A DNA stretch of 64,000 nt, taken from the NCBI RefSeq assembly GCF_007827795.1, contig NZ_VITI01000004.1, forward strand, positions 124,001 through 188,000. The letters are read 5' to 3'. The notes below the pieces were generated by a model that was given only the letters and a program-made list of their open reading frames with translations, had not been told where the DNA came from and searched no databases. Positions 55,494 through 62,525 of the stretch are shown here, one piece after another (the stretch's first letter is position 1; each line of letters opens with the position of its first letter). The DNA is from Azospirillum brasilense (GTDB lineage: Bacteria; Pseudomonadota; Alphaproteobacteria; Azospirillales; Azospirillaceae). The translations under genes and the position numbers were made by a program.

Positions 55494-55520
55494 ACCGCAG
55501 CCGGATCAAATACGGCCGGA

Positions 55521-55766
55521 TCAGCGGTCCTCCCAGTCCGGCTCGTCGGCCTTGAGAAGCTCCACGAGCCGGGCGACCCGGCCCGAGGGAGGATGCTGGG
55601 TCGCCTCCCCCATGTAATCGTCGGCGCCGGTCCAGCTGTTGGCCTCCATCAGTTCGGCAGGGCTGGCGCCGGTGCCAATGATGCTGGCGATGCGCATGTC
55701 GTCCAGGCGCCCACAGATGTCGATCACCTGATCGCGGGTGAGCGCTGGCTGAAGCTGATCGGGCAT
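55521..55766 (-). CDS. Small soluble protein of unknown function
   Basis: An 81-residue acidic protein with two helical parts: LTRDQVIDICGRLDDMRIASIIGTGASPAELMEA and GRVARLVELLKADEPDWEDR. GGAGGGA lies upstream of the ATG. It resembles small alphaproteobacterial proteins of unknown role. It converges with the MFS gene. Confidence 0.65.
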   Translation of the reverse strand: MPDQLQPALTRDQVIDICGRLDDMRIASIIGTGASPAELMEANSWTGADDYMGEATQHPPSGRVARLVELLKADEPDWEDR

Positions 55767-56200
55767 TCGGAATCCCTCCTTCCCAAGTCCGCGTCACACC
55801 TGATTAGCGACCCGTCTCCCGGCCCGCGCAACGGCGCAAGGGTGGAAGCCCCACCGCAACAAGGGGGATGCGTCTTTTCAGGGTCTGCCGGTCCGAGTCT
55901 CCCGGTCCGAGTCTCCCGGTCCCGCGCCGGGCCTCGATTGTCCTCCGGGCAAATCCAGTGCGGGGAAGTCGTCCTTCGGTTGCGCGAACGGCAAAAATCC
56001 CACAATGCGGGATAAACAAATGTGCGCTCTTCGCAGCACAACGGAAAATTCTTACCAAGCTTGGCTCTTTTTCGTGCGGTGAGCCTTTGGTTGGGGGTGC
56101 GTTCGCCGCGCGTTCCCGGTATAAATGAGCATGGCGGCTATGCGCCGTCTTCAAGAATGAACGGGAGGCTCCCCGCCAGGGCGCGGGCAGCAAGACAGGC
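55767..56200. other. Divergent intergenic region before the LysR gene
   Basis: Contains a 14-base tandem repeat (GGTCCGAGTCTCCC, about 2.4 copies at 55890-55923), and an AT-rich stretch at 56030-56070. TATAAAT near 56118 resembles a -10 box for the LysR gene. No convincing gene. Confidence 0.45.
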
Positions 56201-57094
56201 ATGATGGACTGGGACAAGCTTCGGGTCTTCCACGCCGTGGCCGAGGCTGGAAGTTTCACGCACGCCGGCGAGACGCTGAATCTCAGCCAGTCGGCGGTCA
56301 GCCGCCAGATCAGCGCGCTGGAGGAGAGCCTGGGCGTGCCGCTGTTTCACCGGCACGCGCGCGGCCTGATCCTGACCGAGCAGGGCGAGCTTCTGCACCG
56401 CACCGCCCGCGACGTCTTCGCCAAGCTGTCGATGACCGAGGCGATGCTGACCGAAAGCCGGGAGCATCCGAAGGGACCGCTGCGCGTGACCACCACGGTC
56501 GCCTTCGGCTCGACTTGGCTGACCCCGCGCGTCAACGAGTTCCTGTCGATCTATCCCGACATCCAGCTCACCCTGCTGATCGACGACAACGAGCTGGATC
56601 TGGCGATGCGCGAGGCGGACATCGCCATCCGCATGAACACACCGCGCCAGCCCGACCTGATCCAGCGTCACCTGATGTCAGTGCATTTCCACCTCTACGC
56701 CCACCAGGACTATCTGAAGAAGCGCGGCGCCCCGAAGATCCCCGCCGATCTGGACGGGCACGACATCGTCGCCTACCCGCCGGACGTCCGTGCGCCCATC
56801 GCCAACGTCAACTGGATCAACGAGGTGGGCGACCCGGCTCCGGGTGCGCGCAAGCCGATCCTGCAGGTCAACAGCATCTACGCCATGTACCGCGCCGTGG
56901 AGAGCGGCCTGGGCATCGCCGCCCTGCCCGACTTCCTGGTGGACGGCAGCAAGGAGCTGACGCGCGTCCTGCCGGACGTGGACGGCCCAAAGGTCGACGC
57001 CTACTTCGTCTACGCCGAGGAGCTGCGCCATTCCAAGCGCATCGCGGTGTTCCGTGACTTCCTGGTGAAGAAGGTGGCGGAGTCGGCCTTCTGA
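56201..57094 (+). CDS. LysR-family regulator of the VtlR/LsrB type
   Basis: A 297-residue regulator. It opens MMDWDKLRVFHAVAEAGSFTHAGETL with the helix-turn-helix LNLSQSAVSRQISALEESLG and HRHARGLILTEQGELL, nearly the same wording as LsrB of Sinorhizobium and VtlR of Brucella. The effector domain shows NINSIYAMYRAVESGLGIAALPDFLV. In those genera the regulator controls the nearby AbcR small RNA. Here an AbcR-like sRNA lies about 290 bases downstream on the same strand, supporting the assignment. Start at ATG 56201 or 56204. Confidence 0.9.
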   Translation: MMDWDKLRVFHAVAEAGSFTHAGETLNLSQSAVSRQISALEESLGVPLFHRHARGLILTEQGELLHRTARDVFAKLSMTEAMLTESREHPKGPLRVTTTVAFGSTWLTPRVNEFLSIYPDIQLTLLIDDNELDLAMREADIAIRMNTPRQPDLIQRHLMSVHFHLYAHQDYLKKRGAPKIPADLDGHDIVAYPPDVRAPIANVNWINEVGDPAPGARKPILQVNSIYAMYRAVESGLGIAALPDFLVDGSKELTRVLPDVDGPKVDAYFVYAEELRHSKRIAVFRDFLVKKVAESAF

Positions 57095-57384
57095 TTCGGC
57101 CCAGCCTTTGTGCAGACAACCGATTTGCCTGCTTTGTATGCACAGGCGCCCGCCAATTCATGCCGGGCGCCTTTCTTTTTGTACAAATTGTACCGAAATC
57201 TGCCCCTTAGCTTTGCAATCCGGTTGCCGTTTCTCGCACCGAACCCCCCACCCTTCAGCACCATACGCCCCCGCACGCCAATTTTTCGCGCTTCTTCAAG
57301 CCCTTACAAGCTATGCGGTTCTCGCATGGCCGAATTGGATATTTGGGGATGGAATCCTTTGGGCAGAATGGTCAAATCTTGGGC
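57095..57384. other. Region between the LysR gene and the sRNA
   Basis: Holds the LysR gene terminator and the presumed sRNA promoter. AT-richer than the flanks near 57280-57350. No gene seen. TCAAAT at 57372 might be a -10 element, but no matching -35 was found. Confidence 0.4.
57145..57180 (+). terminator. Terminator of the LysR-type regulator
   Basis: GGCGCCCG and CGGGCGCC with an 11-base loop, followed by TTTCTTTTT. Confidence 0.88.
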
Positions 57385-57526
57385 GTTGGATGTTGCGCCG
57401 CAGCATCCGGCGTTTCGTCCCGGAAGCCCGCTTCCGGGGTTGGGTCCTCGGACCCAGCGTCTCCCAGACGTGAAGCCTCCCTGTTCAACTCGCCGGCTAA
57501 TCAACAGGTTAGCCGGCAGTTTTTTT
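57385..57526 (+). ncRNA. AbcR-like (alpha-r15 type) small RNA
   Basis: Four hairpins in series: 57388-57408 (GGATG...CATCC), 57420-57437 (CCGGAAGC-CC-GCTTCCGG), 57441-57456 (TGGGTCC-TC-GGACCCA) and 57458-57470 (CGTCT-CCC-AGACG), then single-stranded CCTCCCTG, then the terminator 57492-57526 (GCCGGCTAA/TTAGCCGGC plus T7). Two CUCCC/CCUCCC anti-Shine-Dalgarno motifs match the M1 and M2 modules of AbcR1/AbcR2, Hfq-dependent repressors of ABC transporter mRNAs. The location after a VtlR/LsrB-like gene agrees. The 5' end is estimated. 6S RNA was considered less likely, because no long closing stem is seen. Confidence 0.72.
57492..57526 (+). terminator. Terminator of the AbcR-like sRNA
   Basis: GCCGGCTAA, 8-base loop, TTAGCCGGC, then AGTTTTTTT. 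Confidence 0.93.
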
Positions 57527-57541
57527 ATCTGGAGGCTACCA

Positions 57542-57595
57542 GGGTAACACCTGGGGTAACACGGAACCCGGTTACCCACGTTAAGCGGCGTTAAC
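57542..57595. repeat. Cluster of GGGTAAC repeats and a GTTAA palindrome
   Basis: GGGTAACAC at 57542 and 57553, its inverse GGTTACCC at 57570-57577, then GTTAA-GCGGCG-TTAAC at 57580-57595. Found just after the sRNA terminator, where the lower-GC accessory region begins. It could hold recombinase or replication-protein sites. Confidence 0.5.
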
Positions 57596-57716
57596 CGCTG
57601 CTATGGGCAACGCCACCATGAATTCTTGACCATCTGCCGATCTGCGCCCTGCTGCCAACAGCTATGGATATGCACCGCACGTCCGTGCGCTGGGGGCGAT
57701 CACCGAAACCTCTCCC

Positions 57717-58610
57717 TTAGGCGACCTTCTTCACACGCTCAAGGCGTCGCGACTCGGGGAGGCCGCGGTCGTAGGCCCTCATGATCGCTGTGAGCATTCC
57801 AGCTTCAGTGGAAGTGCCCATCAGGCGCTGAATTTTTCGAGACGCATCTATCAGATCCTCGCAGTACTGGTTTTCGAGGACTTTGACGAGTCGCTCACGG
57901 TCAATGCGGGAGCCATGCCTGACGAATAGGACCGTCAGGGCTTTGATGACCTGCCCGCGGAGCTGGTTGGGGACATTTGCATATGCTGCGACCAAAACCT
58001 CAAGGGCATCGCGCACCGGCCTGTCCCCATGCTGGGCGAGCAGCTTCTTCAGGGTGCTGACAGCCTGCGTATGCCTCGGCGGAAGTTCACGGCACGAACC
58101 TGATAGCTGGTAAGCAACGATCACCCCCACCTGACGGCATAGCTCATCGACTTGTGAAGCGTCATGATCCCGTGCGGCCAACTGTGCTTTGTAGACCTGC
58201 AATGACGTCATGCGGTTGCGGTCCTCATTAATCCCAACAAACACTTTGGCTTGCGCCCGCACGTCCGGAGCATCAACAATCCAGGCAGGAACTTCTTCGA
58301 TCAGCGGGTGGAGCAACGCGGCAGCTCCCCGATGTTGACCATCAACCACAGCGAACTGACCGTTGTCCAATTCAGTCACTGTCAAAGGTTGGAACTTAGA
58401 CCATGTAAAAGCTTCCACGATCTGACCAATCAGTTCAGCGGACCGCCGCCCCGTAAGCCCACGTTGATAGCGAGGGTCGATGACGAGCAAACTCTTCCCA
58501 ATCCACGCGAAGCTCGGCTTGGACCCGAGGCTCACCATAGGATCGAGTTCATGAAGGTTGATCTGGGCCGGAACTCCAATAGGGGATAGGCCGTCATCAT
58601 TCGCGGTCAT
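57717..58610 (-). CDS. ParB-like nuclease domain protein
   Basis: A 297-residue protein. SLLVIDPRYQRGLTGRRSAELIGQIVEAFTWSKFQPLTVTELDNGQFAVVDGQHRGAAALLH follows the ParB/Sulfiredoxin fold, with GQHR as the nucleotide-handling motif. The rest is helical (residues about 130-297) and unlike a chromosome-type ParB with HTH. AGGAAA lies 9 bases before ATG 58610. Proteins of this kind are common on plasmids, phages and islands. GC and codon use are closer to accessory DNA. Confidence 0.82.
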   Translation of the reverse strand: MTANDDGLSPIGVPAQINLHELDPMVSLGSKPSFAWIGKSLLVIDPRYQRGLTGRRSAELIGQIVEAFTWSKFQPLTVTELDNGQFAVVDGQHRGAAALLHPLIEEVPAWIVDAPDVRAQAKVFVGINEDRNRMTSLQVYKAQLAARDHDASQVDELCRQVGVIVAYQLSGSCRELPPRHTQAVSTLKKLLAQHGDRPVRDALEVLVAAYANVPNQLRGQVIKALTVLFVRHGSRIDRERLVKVLENQYCEDLIDASRKIQRLMGTSTEAGMLTAIMRAYDRGLPESRRLERVKKVA

Positions 58611-58812
58611 GCTGGCTTTTCCTATCACTGGCGAAACTCGCAATAGGACACCGCCGAAATGGCCGCCGGTCACCAACGACTCGGACTCAAGCGCCGGGGA
58701 AAGGGAGGCGCTTCCAATGATGATTTCTTTCGCCTTGCGAGCACACAGGGGCAATTGCCCTGCCACGCATAGCGTCCTTACTTACCTGATTGACAACCGA
58801 ACGGAAACGCGA

Positions 58813-58832
58813 AGGGCGCCCGAAGGCGCCCT
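58813..58832 (-). terminator. Hairpin after the 282-residue protein gene
   Basis: AGGGCGCC-CGAA-GGCGCCCT, a perfect 8-bp stem, with TTCGCGTTTCC after it on the minus strand. Weak T tract. Confidence 0.55.
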
Positions 58833-58855
58833 GGTGACTTAGTATTGTGGACCGG

Positions 58856-59704
58856 TCAGGCCGTGTCGCTGATGAAAAGCCTGTCTATCGCCCCATCCTT
58901 TATTGTCGCCTTCCCTTTAACTGCTATCGGCTGGCGAGCTGCCAGGGCGAGAGCATAGGGGTTGTTCGGGATGGAGAATGCTGGATCCGTGATCTTACCG
59001 GCGTACCGCGCCTCTGGTTCATCGGCGAGCGCCACCTTGCACCCACCAGTCTCCATGTCCAATTCGGTGATGAGGACGTGATAAGTCTGCTCCCCCGTCA
59101 CCTCAATCGGCTCGTCCGCCATAATCGCCTGCTTTTCAGCGGGTCCGACCACAGCAACCTGCCGTCCAGCGGCATCGCCGATTGATAGCCTCCCAGCCGT
59201 TTCACCGACAGGAGCCACGGCCTGCTTCACAGCAGGCTTGAGCGCTTCCGCCATCTTATCGATGGTAGTCAGCAGCCTATCTACAACAGGCTGGTCGCGG
59301 TGGCCCAGTTCTTTGATGGCTGTTTCCAGCGCGCCGCGTAGCTGCCTCATCTCTTCCCGCTGTCTGGCGGCCCTGGCAATGATATAGGTTATCAGAGTCG
59401 CAAGGAGAGTGGCTAGCGTCCCGGAAATTAAGGGCTGCTCCGCCGCCCACTTCACCCACACCATGACCTCAAAACACTTCGCCTCTGGCGCGCGGGTGAT
59501 CACTCGGACTGACAGTGCGTCCTTGTGCTGCACGAATTTGTCGGTCGCTGCGAAATTGGCGGCGACCCCAACAACCCGCGATATTCCCTTCAAGGACTCA
59601 CCGAGAGCCGACAACTCGATCTCGTGCCGATCCGCATCAAGTCCATCAAACCGAACGATGATCGGCTCACCTATGGCGTCTTGAGCGGCTGATACCCACA
59701 CCAT
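58856..59704 (-). CDS. 282-residue single-pass membrane protein of an accessory region
   Basis: The N domain (about 10-85) reads IIVRFDGLDADRHEIELSALGESLKGISRVVGVAANF. A membrane helix follows (about 93-112, ISGTLATLLATLITYIIA). A helical stretch (115-165, EEMRQLRGALETAIKELGH...) leads to a C-terminal beta-rich domain (ITELDMETGGCKVALADEPEARYAGKITDPAFSIPNNPY). I believe similar proteins exist in rhizobial islands but cannot name the family. GGAGGGG sits 8 bases before the ATG at 59704. Probably transcribed with the following ParB-like gene or ended by the hairpin at 58813. Confidence 0.75.
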   Translation of the reverse strand: MVWVSAAQDAIGEPIIVRFDGLDADRHEIELSALGESLKGISRVVGVAANFAATDKFVQHKDALSVRVITRAPEAKCFEVMVWVKWAAEQPLISGTLATLLATLITYIIARAARQREEMRQLRGALETAIKELGHRDQPVVDRLLTTIDKMAEALKPAVKQAVAPVGETAGRLSIGDAAGRQVAVVGPAEKQAIMADEPIEVTGEQTYHVLITELDMETGGCKVALADEPEARYAGKITDPAFSIPNNPYALALAARQPIAVKGKATIKDGAIDRLFISDTA

Positions 59705-59734
59705 TCGACTCACCCCTCCCTCACCTCAACCCGC

Positions 59735-59965
59735 CTACAGCGGCGTTCCCTCGTCCAGGCGCTCCATCACCCTCGCCAGGACTTCCGTCATGGCATCGAT
59801 AGCCTCCAGCGGGACGCCCGGCCTGTCCGCTGCGATCTTGGTGAGTCCATTCATCCCGGCCTTGATGGTCGCCAATGGGTCCGCGCTCATCATGCAGCGC
59901 TCCAGCACGAGCTGCTCCACCAGTAGCTCCAGGGCCGCCACGCGGGCGGACAGGTCTTCGGACAT
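59735..59965 (-). CDS. Small helical protein of unknown function
   Basis: A 76-residue protein: ARVAALELLVEQLVLERCMM, then ATIKAGMNGLTKIAADRPGV and AMTEVLARVMERLDEG. Leucine spacing suggests a short coiled coil. GGGAGGAAG lies before the ATG at 59965. It is 30 bases upstream of the membrane protein gene and is likely co-transcribed with it. Confidence 0.68.
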   Translation of the reverse strand: MSEDLSARVAALELLVEQLVLERCMMSADPLATIKAGMNGLTKIAADRPGVPLEAIDAMTEVLARVMERLDEGTPL

Positions 59966-60014
59966 AGCTTCCTCCCTCACCCCAATCACGCAGAGTTCGC
60001 GACCTAATGCCACC

Positions 60015-61028
60015 CTACCAACGACGTTCAAATAGAATATCTTTGATCACTGTTCCGGATGATTTATTATAAAGAACTGCGCACTCCGGGTTAAACTTGA
60101 TTGCCTCAGCTTTTGTCGTTATTTCGATTGGTGATGATATCGTTGGACTTACATAGTTAAGCCCCGACAAATAAAATGGCTCTTCGATCTGCCCGACAAA
60201 TACAACAAATAGACTTCCCTTTGCTGCCCGCGCCTCCTCTGGCTGCATTCGCTCCCTTACGGCAGTGAAACTCGATGGCCACCCAGACATAGATCCTCCG
60301 GGAAGCGCCAACCCGGTGTTTGAGTATTCGACTTTTACCACTTCTTTCTTCACGCCAAATGAATTGCTGGCTATATATGTTGACTTTGGCCCACCACTCT
60401 TGGCCGCAATAAGATAGTTACCAACCCCGCTTGCCCAGGCGCCACTCAAAAGTCCAATATACTGCGATACTGACGACCCTATCGTTAATATTTTAGCATC
60501 TGCGTCGTATTGTGTAGAGTGTTCAGGAACCTTAAATGAGAATACAAGCTTATCGTTATTTGCTGACAACCCAGCAGATCGCTTAGCTTTTTCAATGACC
60601 GGAAGCATTCTGCTTCGGAACGCTTCGCTGGTCTCGAACTCTCCCTTTTTAGCGCTGACACCTCGAAGCGATTTAAGCACGTTATCGACCGAGGCGGCCT
60701 TGCTAGCGTTTTGCAAAGCCAAATCCCGGCAGGATGCTCTGGGGACTACTGGGGCTGCCGGAAGCGATGTAACCGCGGCGGGAGTAGCGGACGAGATAGG
60801 TTCAACAGGGACCGGCGTATCGCCTGCGGAGCATTGGGCGTTGCGGATCGCATAGACCTCACCGGTCAGCGCTGAACGACAGGAGTTGACTGCGCTAGGC
60901 GCAGGCTGGTTGGCAGGTGGCTGCCAAGCTCCAGAGCGAGCAGCATTGGCTTGATAGTTCCCGCTTCCCGGCGCGCAAGCTGCAAGTAGCAGCGCAATCC
61001 CAGACACGCTAACAGCGGCTGCCTTCAT
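60015..61028 (-). CDS. Accessory-region lipoprotein
   Basis: A 337-residue exported protein. The lipobox is LLLAAC at about residue 17. The Pro/Ala-rich linker (30-95) precedes a domain starting KGEFETSEAFRSRMLPVIEKAKRS, a phrase common in periplasmic proteins of unknown role. The C-terminal half is rich in Ser/Ile/Tyr. It has the lowest GC of any gene in the window (AT-rich at 60030-60560), a sign of transfer. Start at ATG 61028 (or 61031). Confidence 0.75.
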   Translation of the reverse strand: MKAAAVSVSGIALLLAACAPGSGNYQANAARSGAWQPPANQPAPSAVNSCRSALTGEVYAIRNAQCSAGDTPVPVEPISSATPAAVTSLPAAPVVPRASCRDLALQNASKAASVDNVLKSLRGVSAKKGEFETSEAFRSRMLPVIEKAKRSAGLSANNDKLVFSFKVPEHSTQYDADAKILTIGSSVSQYIGLLSGAWASGVGNYLIAAKSGGPKSTYIASNSFGVKKEVVKVEYSNTGLALPGGSMSGWPSSFTAVRERMQPEEARAAKGSLFVVFVGQIEEPFYLSGLNYVSPTISSPIEITTKAEAIKFNPECAVLYNKSSGTVIKDILFERRW

Positions 61029-61252
61029 CATCCCTCCGCAATCCCAAGCGTAAGCACTCTCAATCGAGCACCATCGAGGCGAGTATGAAGAGGAAATCTA
61101 AACAGTTTGTAACCAATGATGGCCAGCCAGTGCAACTTGATGCCTTGTTTCAGGCCAAGCCGCCCGCGCTCCCGTCTGGCTCAAGAGGGCGGGCAAACCT
61201 GTGTAAGCTTGGAAACTGAAGGGCAGCGACGGTAATCGCCAATCCGGTGACC

Positions 61253-61507
61253 TCAGCCTTGCGGCTCCTTCAACCGCACGCCTCCACCACCTTCTCCCTG
61301 ATACAGGCCAGAGGGGATGAACTCGACCCCGGCCACCTCCAACGCACGGCGCACGGCTTCGACATTAGCGGCGGTGCTTGCGCCCGGCCCCTTGGGACCC
61401 TCCATCCGCTTAATCGTCGGCACTGACAGCTTCGTTGCTTCCGCCAATTTGGGCTGACTCCAGTCCAGCAGGGCGCGAGCCGCCCTGATTTGCTCAGCGG
61501 TCAGCAT
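61253..61507 (-). CDS. XRE-family transcriptional regulator
   Basis: An 84-residue Cro/C1-type protein: LTAEQIRAARALLDWSQPKLAEATKLSVPTIKRMEG is a complete helix-turn-helix. It is followed by AANVEAVRRALEVAGVEFIPSG, the typical C-tail of the small XRE regulators found on phages and islands. The intergenic DNA beyond its start carries three TGATCC-type sites, so it likely controls itself and the divergent gene. Confidence 0.9.
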   Translation of the reverse strand: MLTAEQIRAARALLDWSQPKLAEATKLSVPTIKRMEGPKGPGASTAANVEAVRRALEVAGVEFIPSGLYQGEGGGGVRLKEPQG

Positions 61508-61510
61508 TTT

Positions 61511-61579
61511 TGATCCCTTTCAGAAAATATGATCCGAATGAGTTGACACTATCGGGTTACAGTTATACCTTTGGGATCA
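61511..61579. promoter_or_regulatory. Candidate XRE operator and divergent promoter region
   Basis: TGATCCC at 61511, TGATCCG at 61530 and the inverse GGGATCA at 61573-61579. Between them, TTGACA at 61543 with TATACC at 61564 (spacing 15) may be a promoter for the plus-strand gene. Confidence 0.5.
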
Positions 61580-61640
61580 CATTATCCGCAAGGGGTTCTA
61601 AAGCGGACGCAAATGCGACCAGCAGGAGGAGCGACGAAGA

Positions 61641-62162
61641 ATGACCGCGATGTTCAATGCCACCCAGGCCGGCGCCATCCCGCCGCGCCCGGTCACCATC
61701 CACAAGGCCGACCACGCTGCCGTGGCCTTCGACGGGTTCGGTACCGTCAGCGTCACCGGCCTGCGCCGGGCGGAACTGGCCGGCATGGTCGCGGCGATGC
61801 CGCTGGTCCTGCGCCAGCTCGCCAAGATTGCCCAGGTTCTTCGCGACCGGGACGGCGCGACCAACCCGCACGTCGTGGAACTGGAAAACGCGCTCACCGA
61901 AGCCGGCATTTGCGCCGCCACTACCCACGCCGAAGAGGTCGCCCCCATGTCGCTCGTCACCCCCACTTCCCAGGTGGAGCGGTTCGCGCTGCTGTTGGGC
62001 GACGTGGCCGACAAGCTGGACGCCATCCTCGCCGACCGGAAGGCCCTGCACTCGACGCCCACCCCGATCCGGGATGCGCTGGGGGACCTCTCGTCGCTGA
62101 TCCGCGCTGCGCTGAAGGAGAACCGGCAGGACGGCCACGGCGAAGCTGCCACGGCGTCCTGA
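61641..62162 (+). CDS. Accessory protein of unknown function
   Basis: A 173-residue soluble helical protein. LRRAELAGMVAAMPLVLRQLAKIAQVLRDRDG and QVERFALLLGDVADKLDAILADRKAL form two helical blocks. AGGAGGAG at 61622-61629 is a good ribosome site before the ATG. Divergent from the XRE regulator with a shared operator region. No family recognised. Confidence 0.72.
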   Translation: MTAMFNATQAGAIPPRPVTIHKADHAAVAFDGFGTVSVTGLRRAELAGMVAAMPLVLRQLAKIAQVLRDRDGATNPHVVELENALTEAGICAATTHAEEVAPMSLVTPTSQVERFALLLGDVADKLDAILADRKALHSTPTPIRDALGDLSSLIRAALKENRQDGHGEAATAS

Positions 62163-62525
62163 AGCTCGAAGAAGTGGTGTGAAGCTCACTCCAATCCGCG
62201 GACTTCAGAACAGTTCTCTCTGAACCGCACGCGCCTGACCACCGCGAAACACGGCATCACCTAACCAGAGAAAACAGCCATGGAACTTTCCAACACGCCC
62301 ACCGGGCGTGAACACCCGAACCTTGCCAACAACCAGCACAATCATACTGTCGAGTTGCCGCTTTCAAACGTGAACGAACGTTCCGGCGACCACGAGAGCA
62401 CGACTCGTGCTGAAGACTATCCGTTCCAACGTCTACCCCAGCGAGCGCATGAGGCAGGGAAGCCCCAGACCGGGGCACGCCCTCGGGACGCTCCACTCCA
62501 CCCGATATCCCTCACGGAGGCGAGC
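62163..62525. other. Leader region of the right-edge gene
   Basis: An in-frame extension of the next gene is open from ATG 62280 (82 extra codons, His/Asn-rich, no strong ribosome site). Otherwise no gene is visible. The choice between the starts is open. Confidence 0.4.

Noticed and set aside
57385..57526. 6S RNA or tmRNA
   Set aside because: No long closing stem with central bubble and no tRNA-like acceptor or tag frame; the CUCCC loops and terminator fit an AbcR-type sRNA better.
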